A stretch of DNA of 64,000 bases from Chimonanthus salicifolius (lineage: Eukaryota > Streptophyta > Magnoliopsida > Laurales > Calycanthaceae). This document shows, piece by piece, positions 1 through 12,000 of this stretch. Both the position numbers and the translations under genes were made by a program. The first letter of the stretch is position 1; every line of letters starts with the position of its first letter. The notes beneath the pieces are model-generated. The model did not search any database. It saw nothing but the letters and a program-made list of their open reading frames with translations, and was not told the origin of the DNA. Location of the stretch: the NCBI GenBank assembly GCA_013350335.1, contig CM023540.1, positions 24,345,175-24,409,174 of the forward strand. The letters are read 5' to 3'.

Positions 1-823
1 TTCAAGAGGGCTTTAAATGTATGACCTTAGGGCATTCCAAAGGTTGATTTTTGATAAGCAAAACCCTCTCTAACATTCTCCAAAATTCTCAATCATTTCA
101 AGAGCACTAAATCTCCATAGTTAGATTACCAAAGTTCTTGAACTCAATCTCACTCACACTCAAAGCTTTCATAGGCAAATCTTGAGCATCTTAGGCTCAC
201 TCTTGGGTGTGTATTTGAGAGAACCTTTAGGGATAGATTGTATTTATAGGTAAACCTTCTAGCATCCATAACTCTCTTCTCCTACATATTGGTTGGGCAT
301 CATTGGAGCATCTACACTTCATTAAAGAAGCCAAGAAAAGGAGAGGATCTTCAAGAACGTGCCAAAGCCACTTAAAGCATCAAGAGGCAAGCGTTCTTTG
401 TATTTTTCTAAAAATCAAATTCTTTCTATCATTTTGTAATTTGTATAGGGTTGGTGTAACCCTTGTAAGGAAAAAAGGGTGTCTTCTCTCTTGAGCGTTA
501 TCGGTCCGATCTTCACCCGTGAAGAAGATCAAGCGTTGTATAGGTTCGATCTCTACCCGTGAAAGAGATCAAGGTTGTAATAGGTTTTTTTCTCCACAAT
601 CGAAGGAGAAGTTAGTCGAATCCTCAAGTGATGTATTTGAGGCGTGGATGTAGGCAAGATTGCCGAACCACGTAAAAATCCTTGTGTCAAGATTTTCCAT
701 CTCTTCTTACCTTCTCACCTTACTTTGTGCATTTGTTTTTATTTCTTATATATCTAGCACACTTGTTTGGTGAAATTGTGTTTGTTGAGATTTCACTTCA
801 CATTCATTGTTTATTGTAAAACA
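1..823 (+). mobile_element. Right part of a Copia-like LTR (element continues left of the window)
   Basis: The stretch has the layout of the downstream part of a plant Copia LTR. There are two similar 'gatc...cacccgtgaa' blocks near 510-570, then the hallmark 'cgtggatgtaggc' and 'gccgaaccacgtaaa' around 640-680, then a T-rich tail ending in ...AACA at 823. The right edge is supported by a paralogous sequence: at 22443 the sequence 'tcagaagaccagtg' occurs without this LTR. Internal region and left edge are outside the window. It could be a solo LTR or the 3' LTR of a full element. Confidence 0.6.
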
Positions 824-935
824 TCAGAAGACCAGTGTTAGAAACGTGAAAACCACCAAGAAAGGGACCCACCAATTTGGTCTCCGCCGTTTGGTGAGAC
901 GTGGACGGTTCACATTCCTCTATTGCTTCTGCAAA
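824..935. repeat. Segment paralogous to 22443-22560
   Basis: From 'tcagaagaccagtgtt' to 'ctattgcttc' this stretch is nearly identical to about 22443-22555, including the phrases 'aaacgtgaa', 'ccgccgtttggtgagacgtg' and 'acggttcacattc'. At 22 kb the block lies in the 3' flank of MYB-B. A second copy here suggests that duplicated flank material, possibly another MYB unit, extends to the left of the window. No gene is visible in it. Confidence 0.6.
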
Positions 936-1365
936 CGTGGACCCAAATTTTAGACAATAATGCCTTAAATGGACCTTTGATATTTTGGCCCTCTAAGGTT
1001 TCAATATATTGCTGCGGCTGCCATTTAAAACTTAGCATGTCCCTGACATGGCCAGAAAGCTCAAAAATAAGACAACCATGGGGTTGTCAGCTTCATAAAA
1101 TCCTAATTTGATGGAGGAAAAGGAAGAAACAGAAGTTTTAGGGGTGAAACTTGTATCGGATTTTAATTCGACTCATATGATCTGACCCGAGAAATTAAAT
1201 GGTTTGTGTTTTACATTTTAAGTGTCAGATTGGATTGAAGAAAAAAAACCCAAATTTAATTTGAATTAGGTCAGATCAGGCTTCATTAAAATTGACCCGA
1301 TCGTACTCGAATTAACTCGACATGACACATGTAAAGAATAACTATCTTCCCTAAATACCATATAG

Positions 1366-1407
1366 ATTGCACTTGGATTGCTATTTACTTGGCAATCCAA
1401 GTGCAAT
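1366..1407. repeat. 16-bp perfect inverted repeat (hairpin)
   Basis: The arm ATTGCACTTGGATTGC (1366-1381) is followed by a 10-base loop and its exact reverse complement (1392-1407). The hairpin is flanked by two direct copies of 'ataccatatagattgc' (about 1356 and 1412), so this is a short cruciform-like structure inside a direct repeat. Function is unknown; it could be a transposon footprint. Confidence 0.7.
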
Positions 1408-1471
1408 ATGATACCATATAGATTGCAAACTGTACATACCATCCGGTGTATGAAGAAATTACATGTCATGT

Positions 1472-1722
1472 AACTTGTGCATATGACTTGAAGGGAAAGC
1501 AATGAAAATTGTCAAAGGAGAAAAACACATAGATGTCACTAGATTCGAGAAGTGGGAGACAAGAAATCAAATGTCACACAAAATTTGACTCAGGTAAACT
1601 TGTGCATATGACTTGAAGGGAAAGCAATGAAAGTTGTCAAAGGAGAAAAACACAGATGTCACTAGATTCGAGAAATGGGAGCCAAGAAATCAAATGTCAC
1701 ACGAAATTTGACTTAGGTAAAC
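1472..1722. repeat. Tandem duplication, unit about 125 bp
   Basis: Two adjacent copies start with 'aacttgtgcatatgacttga' at about 1472 and 1597 and contain 'ggagaaaaacaca' and 'atgtcactagattcgaga'. They differ by a few substitutions and a 2-nt indel. The open frame across them has no recognisable protein content. Confidence 0.8.
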
Positions 1723-3807
1723 TCATTTAAGAAAGTCAAACTTGGGTTTAGATAATAAATTGATGGATTAGCAAACCTCATTTGTCTTTTTCTCTTTGTA
1801 AACTCATTTTTTAATGAAATTTGCAGTGTCATCAACCCGAGAGGTGGTTGATCTGTCGGTCAAGAAGCTCTCCTCATGAATAGATCTCTTGAGTATGATT
1901 TACGCTCAATACTCATCTGGACCACTCCTCGTAGTTATTTACACGGTGTATGTCAAATTGAGAATCACTCATTGTATGATATTCATTGGATCTTTACTCT
2001 TCATTGCATGCACTTTCATTTTAATCATTAGTCTTTTGCTTCTATCTCTTAAGATCAGCTTTATTGTTTATATTTTATAGTAGCTAGATCAAACTGAACC
2101 AGGGCTAAGCTAACTCATCATGTTCCAGATGACAGAAAATAACATATAAGATTGGACCTTGATCGGTTTCAGTTAGGCCCATTTATAAATTGAAGGTTTG
2201 CCTGACTTAAACCCGACATGGTTTGGTCCACTTCACATTGTATATTTTCTTGAGCTAAACTGGCCAAATCTGTCTTAAGCCAAATGCCACATCTTAATAT
2301 AATATTGTCTGATATGGCAATTGACAATTTTTAAAAGTAAAAAATTGAAACTACAAATCATTTATTGATGAAGATCAAAATTTTAGTAACTTAAGATAAT
2401 ATAGTATTAAGTAAATAATGGATGTTTGAGTCTTGAAAATGAAATTTTGGTGACAGAACTCTAAATTGCATCTTAATATTCAAAAACCTTGAAGACATAG
2501 TCTTGATGAGGATTATTGTAATGGCATGCATCAGTGGAAAGTGCTTGTGTGAGAGTTCAGTCACGAGAGATTTGACATAGAGAGTGCCCACAAAGTCCCA
2601 CATTGTCTACGACAAGAAGTGGAGAGGAGTATATAAGCCTAACTTCTCCTCCCTTCTAGCCCAACGCTTTTTGAGCTTAAGTGTGACATTTGAGCTCAAT
2701 ACAAAGATGTGAGGATGTATGACTTCCAAAGCGGACAATATTATCTCAGCAGAACGGGTCATTAAAATTATGGCTAAATTGGATTCATGATATTCATAAT
2801 CTTAATTAGATAGATAGATGCAAATTTTTTTATCCTTGATTTTAGGGTCTAAGTCATAATTGTCATCGTATGCTTATAAAATGCAAATCACTACATTTAA
2901 TGCATGTGGAAAGTTCCAATGACTGATAATACACTTCACTATATTTTATATATTTCCTGACTATAAAATGTGATCATATATATTTCATAGACTATAAGAA
3001 AAGTATCACATTTAAAATATTGCTAATATTTACGTGTTTATTTCCAGGCCATGCACACTGACACAAAGAATCTCTGTCATTATGTGATACCCACTTTACT
3101 TACAAGTGAAAAGGTCACGCAAATGCCAAAATCCAAACACCAAACATCTTATATTTGTTAGTATATCAAAGGCAAAGATTTTACCATCTATTGGTCAAGA
3201 TTTGCTTTCGCTTGGATGAGAATAATAAGAAAATTCATGTGGGTCTTTGTTATAATTAAAAGATAGTTTAATTAGTTTAAACTTTTAAAATTAGACTAAA
3301 AATCTTGGATTTAATTCTTCCTAAGATTATCTAATGCACACGGTTTGTAAATGATTGTGTATCATTAGTTTCACTTCTAAGATAGAGTGGAGATACCTAT
3401 GTTATCCTAGTAAGACTTTCAAGCGAGATAAATTAATATAATTTTGTTCTTTTAAATTTTAATAAATATAACTCATTAATTTTTAAAATTATAAAATAAA
3501 AAAACTATGATGACCCATTAAAGTAGAGCCCAAAACCTATTTAAGGAATTATTGATATCAAATCTTGGTAAAAGAATTCCCATTAAAGTTTTTTATTAGC
3601 ATATATACAATGCATAGTTATCTATCAAGATTTTTTTTTTTTTTTTTTCAAATGATAGTTTTTAATATTTTTAGAGTTTAATTTAATTATATATTTCTTC
3701 GCACTCATTGGCCTCTCCTAAATTCTATCTTTCTCAAGTTCATCTCAGTTTAAATTACATTGACAAATGAATTAAATCGAATAATATAGAATCATTAAAT
3801 CCCTTTA

Positions 3808-4402
3808 GAGTATCCGGTATGGTGAACATATGGCCAGCTAGTCAAACATATAGCCACAATGTTTTAACCGTGTGGTGTTGGCCATCAATGGGGTCCACAT
3901 CAATGTTTGTTAAATGGCTTGCCACAGGTAACACAAGATAGCCAACCATTTATCATTCTCTCTCCTACTTTTCTTTCTCTCTCCTTTTATATATATATAC
4001 ACACGGCTGTATATATAACTTGTATATAGTTTTTGATTTTTTTGATTTTCTCTTTTTATTTATTTATTTGATTATTTGGATTTTTTTTTTGTTTTTGGGT
4101 ATAATTTGTATATTAGGGCAAATAATTATTTTTTCTTTACTTTATTAATTTATTATTTATACAAAAAATAAAAAATAACTCTTTACCTTTTGATTTTTTT
4201 TTCCTTTACATTTATTAAAAACATATACATAAAAAAATAATAATAAAATATTAAAAAGTAGCCATTCTACTTAACACTATACCGTGTGACAAGGTTGGCT
4301 AAAAATTATAGCCAGCCATGTCATCAAAAGAAATATTATTTAATTATATGACTAACTAAATTATGTGGCATAGCCAACCACAATTGGGCATGCCGACTGC
4401 CC
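3808..4402. mobile_element. Tourist-like (PIF/Harbinger) MITE, 595 bp
   Basis: Imperfect terminal inverted repeats (left GAGTATCCGGTATG, right reading inward GGGCAGTCGGCATG) are flanked on both sides by TTA (3805-3807 and 4403-4405), the usual PIF/Harbinger target duplication. Subterminal 'ggcca...tagccac' and 'gtggcatagcca' blocks are also inverted. The AT-rich interior has no coding potential, so this is a non-autonomous element. Confidence 0.6.
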
Positions 4403-4851
4403 TTATGGACTTCAGAATCTATCCTTTTAGTGATCTGTTCCTCTTTTTACCCTTTTTCAGTAAATCTCCTATCATGAAGCTCTGTACAAACTCATTTTTA
4501 TAATGTAAAGTGACTTAGATAAACGATCACAATAAAATATTATCTAAATAAATCACTTATTTGCAATCAACACAATGACAAATATATTGTAGTATGGTTA
4601 GGATTTATCTGGTTGTCCACTTATTGATCCTGTTTGGGTTTTCAGCAGTGAAGTGAAACGTTGTCTGTCATCAGTCCAAGAAGAAAGGCAATGAGCTCTT
4701 CTTCTTGGCATTGCTGCATCATAATATTTTCATGGAAAGATGAACTGCAAGTGGTAAAATAGATGAATCAGAAGTTCCAAGACAAAGAACAGGTGTAACC
4801 CCGATTTATAGATGCTTTGTTCCTTAATTCTTCTTCATCACATGATAATAC

Positions 4852-5173
4852 TAGGGCTGCAACTCGGGCCCGCATGACCCGAAGCGAGAAATGATGTGTG
4901 TAGGATCAAGAATTACAAGTCAGTGGCTAGGGTCGGGTTGAGAAGATAAAAACCCGCATCAAATTCGGATTGGGTCGGGTTGAGGATTTTACAAGTTAAC
5001 CCGACCCGACCTGATCCGGCTAAAATGGGTTCAAAATGCTGGTCTGGTCAGAATCCGGATAGGGTCGGGTTGTGAAGTTCGGGTTGAAAATTTGAGTCGG
5101 GGCGAATCGGGTCCCATATATAGTAAATCGGGTCGGTTGGGTTTTAAAGAACCCGACCCGAGTTGCAACCCTA
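4852..5173. mobile_element. MITE with 17-bp TIRs and GGGTCGGGTT-type interior
   Basis: The left end TAGGGCTGCAACTCGGG and the right end CCCGAGTTGCAACCCTA are inverted copies with one mismatch, and ATAATAC is duplicated directly outside (4845-4851 and 5174-5180). The interior is dominated by acccgacc/gggtcggg phrases. Related sequence without clear ends occurs near 29070-29400, 39505-39830 and 55130-55440. The 7-bp target copy would fit an hAT or Mutator type; the superfamily is not settled. Confidence 0.65.
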
Positions 5174-5180
5174 ATAATAC

Positions 5181-6824
5181 CCAAGTTTCACCCCTACCCA
5201 ACCCCCAATTTGGATAGGCACAATTTATTTTCTTAAAATCCCTTGACATATGCTTAATCCTTCATGGGTTATTCTCTATCGACTAAATCATTGTTTGTTG
5301 ATTGAGAGTTTATATATACTCATAGGTTTAGTCTCACTTCCAATATAAAATGAGGATATCAGTATGACAATAAAAAGAAAAAGAAGATACAACTTGTTGA
5401 GATGGTGTTAGACATTAATTTTTGGTTTTGACAAATTAAATCTCTCGGCTAACCAAGTCTATTTAACACCCATAAAGCCTAAACTGCAATAATAAATTTT
5501 ACAAATTGTGCTACAAATTTTAATATTAATTATTATTATTGACCTTTCACTACTAATCTTATATTTTTGGAAGTTAGAACATTGAAATTTGAGCTCCAAT
5601 GAACTAGTTATATGATATTCACTTATTATTGAAAGAAAGTTGGAAAATTCCTTATATTATTACCTTTTAAATATCTTTTATATTCATATATTAAATATTT
5701 TTTAGGGAGAACACTTATGAATTTTACGATTCAACAGTATATGATAAACAACTTACAGTTCAAGATGTATAACGATTTTAGGACATGATTCATTTTTAAC
5801 AACATTCATACAAAGTACTTGAATTGCGATTTAGGCAACTTTGGTATGTCCTGCGTATTACTGGCTGTTAACAGCCATTCCATTCCCTTATCCAAGTCAA
5901 AGGATGTTTCTTCACTAGGTTTTGATTCCAAAGTTTCCTTTTTTTATTTCTCATGTTCAAGTTTTATCTTTTTGGATCATTAAGGGCATGTTTGGCAGAC
6001 TTCTTCTCTCCAAACATGTGGAAAAGGTTTCCAAAAGCACAGCTATAAGGAAAAAAACAGTCAAGACCAAAAAGTCTATATGAGTTGGGTGTTCTTTAAA
6101 AAATTCAATCATCACCACCAGTGGGTGGGTCTTTTTTTATTTTTTTTGGTGGCGGTTAGTTGAGATGCTTGAGGAAATCTGATTGTTAAGGATATGGCCT
6201 TTAAATTATCATCAACATTGCCATTGTCATGAATGACTTTTCAACCCGTGGTTGGTTGTGGTGGTGTTGCTGTTTGGGTGTAGGGTAGTTGAAATACTTA
6301 AGGAAATCTGATTGTTGAGGATGTGGCATTCCATTCGTCATCACCATTGCCATTGTCATCAAGGACTTATCTGTGGTTGGTTATGGTGGTGCTCCAGTCT
6401 TGGAAGAAATGGCATGCATGCAAGTTACTGTTCCAGGGTTTCTCATCTTCTGAATATATCATAGTGATCTTGTATGAGACCGTCCTCTCATTTCCAGGGG
6501 TCCTTTTCCAAGGATTGGTACAGAATAGATAAGCTAGAAGACCTTAGTGCACATTGTCTCTCTTTTTTTTTTATTCCCAAGGTGTCCAGACGTGTCAACT
6601 ATATTTGGATAGGGAACATTTTAACCTGACTAGTCCTTGGGGCATGTACAAGCCTCCCAAACCCATACACACCAGATAGACAACTACGGGGAGTGACTCA
6701 GAGAGATGTTGAGCGTGAATCGAACTCAAGACTTCCCATCATGATTAGTGCACATTGTCTTAGGCTATGCTTATGCTGCTGCTATTTTATTATCTTGATA
6801 GTAGTTTAGTAGTATCCTATGCTG
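5181..6824. other. Intergenic, no gene seen
   Basis: AT-rich spacer. Two related 60-70-bp segments near 6150-6240 and 6270-6370 ('aggaaatctgattgtt', 'catcaccattgccattgtcat') form a local imperfect duplication. No coding sequence or RNA gene recognised. Confidence 0.55.
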
Positions 6825-8970
6825 AACTGATGATATTTGTGAGACAGCTCAAAAACTAACCTGGTGAATGTGTGCATCCTTTCTGAACGAGTATCAATAA
6901 TCTCTAGGTAATAAAGTGCCCGAGGGACTAGGGGCTACTGGCATTCCTGTACCCTGTTCTTCAAAATTTCTGCAGTTTTATCCCTCTTGCAACATCATAG
7001 AAATCTTGGGTAGGCATCCTACGGCCGTCATTCTTTCTTTGCAGTCAACATTTTGCCCCCTGCTCAATCGTCTTCCCATGTAGTTCTGTAAACATTCTGG
7101 ATGGCCTCGGCGAACTGGTGAATCCCCTCCCACATTTTTAAATTGCCATCTAGTAAGTACTTCAGTGTTGTGAATAACTCTGATTACTCTGCCTGACATG
7201 CACAATTGACGTAGATTCTTTAAGGGTGTCAATTGGTCAGGGTTATTACACTCCTAAGCCTGGTGATTCTGCATCCTCTAGAGACTAGAGCACAGGCAAA
7301 GGGATTTCAGATGATCTACAGCAAAGACTACAGTGATTTGCCCAACGGATCTAAATATGAGAGCGGGTTCGAGTCCTCATGGCCTAATTTAAAGAACACC
7401 CAACTGATGATATTTGTGAGACAGCTCAAAGACTAACATGGTGAATGTGTGCATCCTTTCTGAACGAGTATCAATAATCTCTAGGTAATAAAGTGCCCAA
7501 GGGACTAGGGGCTACTGGCATTCCTGTACCATGTTCTTCAAAATTTCTGCAGTTTTATCCCTCTTGCAACATCATAGAAATCTTGGGTAGGCATCCTACA
7601 GCCGTCATTCTTTCTTTGCAGTCAACATTTTGCCCCCTGCTCAATCGTCTTCCCATGTAGTTCTGTAAACATTCTGGATGGCCTGGGCGAACTGGTGAAT
7701 CCCCTCCCGCATTTTTAAATTGCCATCTAGCAAGTACTTCAGTGTTGTGAATAACTCTGATTACTCTGCCTGACATGCACAATTTGTTAGCGTTACGCTC
7801 GGAAACAAGAATAATCGAACGGAAATAAACACACACCATAACACAATATTTTAACGTGGTTCGGCCCACCTAGCCTACGTCCACGGAGCGACAGAATATT
7901 CACTATAAATGAGAAAGAAATACATGTACAATATTAATGACTCCCTTGAGTCATGAGCCCAAACCCGAAGTCCCGAGCCCCTTGTACACTCATGTATAAG
8001 ACACATCGACGTCACCTCTCAGTTGATGTGAATCTCTCTCATACCCAGAATAGTGAACCCAACTTCTGTGTTCCTCCCTCTACGCTTCCTGCGTCCTATG
8101 AACAACCTCCCGATATGCTTCTCAAACGCGAGCGTCTCCAATTGGTGTGTCCCACACACACAGATCTACACTTCTGCTCTGGCAATGGGGGTTTCCTTTT
8201 TCCAGCCGCACTTCTGCTGGCTGCCACTCACAGATCTGACAACCCAGATCTGCAGCGGTATTGCACTGTTGCTTTTGCCCCTCTCCGGCTATCGAGCTGT
8301 CCTCTAGACATCGTCAGATCTGCGTACCATTGAGATTCCACGCCGTCTTGCATGCGGCCACATAAGGCCCTCTTCACATGCGGCTGAGAGGTTCAAGGCC
8401 AAAAGGCCTTTCTCAAGGACGTCCCTCTCTCAATGCCTTCCTGAGATTCCACACACTCCCAATCCCACATTGGGTACCTGTATATATAATAACATACGGT
8501 CGCTCCCTTCTAATCCAGTGAAAGTAGTTGCCGTGCAATATGCTTTCTCAAGTGGAGCGGCCTTCCAATTTAATCTCCTACATATCCTATTAAAGATATT
8601 ACCCACGTTGGAGATTGTGTACCACATAGTAATTGTTATTTATGTTGTACACGGCTACAACACTTCCTTAAGTAATACACTTGCAGCAAAATAGAGGATC
8701 TCATGCCTATCCTCTCCTAGATTTTCTGAGAGAGAAAATCCTGACAGTGAATCGAGGTACATCCCAACACAATTAACGTAGATTCTTTAAGGGTGTCAAT
8801 TGGTCAGGGTTATGGCACTCCTAAGCCTGGTGATTCTGCATCCTCTAGAGACTAGAGCACAGGCCAAGGGATTTCAGATGATCCACAGCAAAGACTACAG
8901 TGATTTGCCCAACGGATCTAAATATGAGAGCGCGTTCGAATCCTCATGGCCTAATCTCGGTGTGTCCTAC
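6825..8970. repeat. 577-bp tandem duplication; second copy interrupted by a solo LTR
   Basis: Unit 1 (6825-7401) starts 'aactgatgatatttgtgaga' and runs to 'aaagaacaccc'. Unit 2 starts the same way at 7402, continues to 7784, is split by the element at 7785-8771, and resumes at 8772 ('caattaacgtagattc') to about 8970. Open frames in both units come from this repeat and differ by only a few residues. No known protein domain is visible. Confidence 0.85.
7785..8771 (-). mobile_element. Solo LTR, Copia-like, 987 bp, 5-bp target duplication
   Basis: The insert begins TGTTAGCG, ends CCCAACA and is flanked by CAATT on both sides (7780-7784 and 8772-8776). The uninterrupted site is present in the neighbouring repeat copy near 7200 ('catgcacaattgacgtag'). 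Read on the minus strand it carries the hallmark 'ccgtggacgtaggc...gccgaaccacgtt' near its 3' end, as in the LTR at 1-823, and a TATATATA stretch at about 8480-8490. No internal domain is present, so it is a solo LTR or a short non-autonomous element. Confidence 0.8.
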
Positions 8971-9046
8971 GAGTAATGAGCTACCGTGGGAGTTTTACCC
9001 TGGGTATCCTGTGGATTTCCACACGTAAATTAAAAAAAAAAAAAAA
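8772..9046 (+). repeat. Possible tRNA-derived SINE 3' part
   Basis: Within the repeat unit a GTTCGAATCC box (8934-8943; GGTTCGAGTCC in the other copy near 7367) resembles an RNA polymerase III B box. About 80 bases further on the sequence ends in a run of 14 or more A (9031-9046). This is the arrangement expected of a plant SINE, but no convincing A box was found, so the call is tentative. Confidence 0.3.
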
Positions 9047-12000
9047 GCATATCTCATATACGATTATAAAGAAAAAAATATTTTATCTTCCTCTGATTCA
9101 AGGGACTCTGTCTACAAAAAGTACAAAAAGTAGAATCGGGCAACAACATGAAAAGTGCAAATTGACCCGGCTTTCCTCTAATGCTACGCGGTTGTGAGTA
9201 AATATCCATAGAAGTTTTCAGATTTTCATAAACTGATGTAAAATTCAGTATACTAATTATGTGTGAATTTCCTTGGGCCCGGCCTTATGTTGCCATGCGC
9301 GCTTTCATGTTTATGCCAGGGGTTCAAAATTCGGTGGAACCAAGGCCTCAGCATCTCGACTGATATCTCGGTTCCATAATATCAGCCGATATTACTCTCT
9401 CTCTTTTTTGGGCCAAATCTTGGCCATATCAATGGAGATCTTGCTTGTATGGCCGATACATCTCGTATCCATCTCGTATCCGCCGAGATTTGGACCCTTG
9501 GTTTATGCTTAAATGTCGAATTTGAATCTTGAGCTTTAAAAACAACGCCTCGTTAATCCAATTAACATCAATTCTTGGTAGGCCTCGTATTTAAACGTAC
9601 AAGTTTTCAACGGACTAAATGGGACTGCATAAGTAGGACCAAATATTGATCATAGCGAGGCAGTACGCCCACGTATCAAAGAATGTCGGCCTAGCATCTT
9701 CGCTCTGTATTAGCCCATGGGCTAAAAATTGTTGTTTTTAGGGTTTTTTTAACCCCGTATCATCTTTCATTTGTAGCAGCAAACTCTATTGTACTTCTTT
9801 TTTTGGACTTCTTTTTTTTTTTCTAAAAATCTTGCTCTAAGATAATTCTATTTTGGATTTTTTCTGGTGAAATAATTAAAGTATATGATATTTAGAGAAT
9901 TTAATGGATATGTGATATTATGATTTTGTATAAATTGAATTATTTGATTTAACTTAATATTTTAATCATTTTTTTTTTTGAAAATGTTTTTATTTTAAGA
10001 AAATTTCTTAAATAATAATGTAAGATTGGATTTGTATGCACTTAGACCTAATCTTTTATGGTTTGTATAAATTATGATAGGTCAAACCCATTTCTTGCAT
10101 CCCATTGTAGTTGAATTATTTGGACAACGTGAACCTAAAATCTATCGTCAAAATTCAATTTCAGATTTTAATTGAACAAAGAAGGCCTTAAGAAGTTAGG
10201 TGAGTTGAGAGAGATGTTTTATCTTATATGAAGATATTAAGGTTTACTTAATATAAGATAATAATATAATACATGCCATAAGACATACTCATACACATTG
10301 TTGCATAACCAAATAGCCCTATGCATTTTATGAAATATTTCCTAAAAGTAGTTTTCATTAGACCTTAATGTAAACTTTGGCTCATTAGGCCCACATGGAC
10401 CCAATTGATCCATTCCCCTTCCCCTCCTCTTTCTTCCCCCTTTGAAGTGAATCAACATCCTATTTGAGACCAATCCGAGTTTTATAATCTGTTGCTCTAA
10501 TCCAATGAATTCTCACTATCATATAAAAAATATGAATAATTTATCTGATCAAGATTAAAGTTATCTGTATCATACAAAAGACAACCTCTCAAACCCCCCA
10601 TTTGTGTCCACAGGAATATGAGATTCAAACAAACGCACTCTCTCTCTCATTGTTTAATAAGGCTAACAGCCCAATAGGCTTCACAGGTTTTCCCAAGATC
10701 TTGAGCTCGCCTATTCAGCTAATTGGCTCAAAATTGACCGGAAGCCGCGCCACTTTAACAAATATATTTGTTGAAGTTTGTTAATTTTTGAATTGTGTAG
10801 TCCTAGTTTGGGCCAAGTTTAAGCCTGTAAATATGTCTACTCACAACCTTCCTAGACCATAGACCAAAGTTGGGCCTGACTCGATCTTAAAAGTCATCAT
10901 TTCTAAGTAGCTCATTTATGTAGGTTGGGCCTAAGCAGCCCCAGCAAAGGTACGCCCCCTTCACTACTTTGTTAAAATAAGAGAATATAAGTTGATTGGA
11001 TAGCCAAATCAGCATCCATGTCACCTATTGACACCATCTAACAAGTGCCCCCACTTGCCACGTTGCTCCACGTGTAAGCCATCCAAGTGAGGATCCACTT
11101 ATCATCCACATCATCCATCCCAAGTCTATCAAGACATACTGGCAATCCAGAGATTGTGAAAATTGGAAAGTTTCATCAATTTATGAGACTACATCTAAAT
11201 ATATAGACTGATATACAATCACAGATAAACTCAAACTCTAATGAAACTTGATCTCTATCAAGTAGAGATCATCTCAAACTCTTAACAATCTATTATAAAC
11301 TAGAATTCTAATTTAACAAGAGCTCTTCTCTATCCTAACAGAGATGAGGGTCTGAAAATGCAGGTTAATTGGTCAGCTGAGAAACAATTTTTTCATAAAC
11401 AGGTAGGCAAACATGTGGTTTCTTTCAGACAGTGGGACAACAAGTGGTTTTACTAGTCATGATTTTCTTAGGTTTAGACCCATTCCACTTGATTTCTCCA
11501 CCCAAGCTTAAGGCATGGCAAGGGAGGCAAAATAATTGATTTCCATTGTGACATGTAGCTGTTCACATGGCATGCAATTGGGCTATTTTTTGTATGACAT
11601 GTACCTAAATGTGCTTAAGCATACCTTGGCAACATGACTACAGACCGTCAAGGTAGGCTCGAGGTTTCCCTGAGTCTCAAAAAAAAAATGTCAAAAATGT
11701 AAGTTGTGGGCTTCATTGCCTTGGAAGGCTTGAACACTGCCAGATCAAGCAGACAGGATTCTGACCGATCTGGGCCTGGATCTGAGGGTCTAAAATCAAG
11801 ATCAAGGGCTGAAAATTAAGCTGATTTGGACGTGGATCTCAGGAGATAAGGATTTGAATTTCTCTTGTTTTTTTAACTCTTTTAATTTACTAAAAGGGAC
11901 AGGTGGCAGCCGCCCATTGACTGAGATCAAATCAGGAATAAAGCCCAATTCGTGCAAGCCTGAGCGTGCAGGCCCAGCAGCGAATTTGCTTGGTTTTTTT

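Larger units (their letters stand above)
936..3804. other. Intergenic, no gene seen
   Basis: AT-rich spacer. Open frames are short and lack conserved motifs. It holds a degraded GGGTCGGGTT-type repeat near 1140-1320, a hairpin at 1366-1407 and a tandem duplication at 1472-1722. A short segment near 2600-2690 ('aagtggagaggagtatataagcc') resembles an LTR promoter fragment, but no boundaries could be found. Confidence 0.6.

Noticed and set aside
7953..8333. 126-codon open frame on the plus strand
   Set aside because: It lies entirely inside the 987-bp solo LTR, antisense to its orientation, with no domain.
8934..8943. tRNA gene suggested by the B box
   Set aside because: No acceptor stem, anticodon arm or A box could be built around it; at most a SINE.
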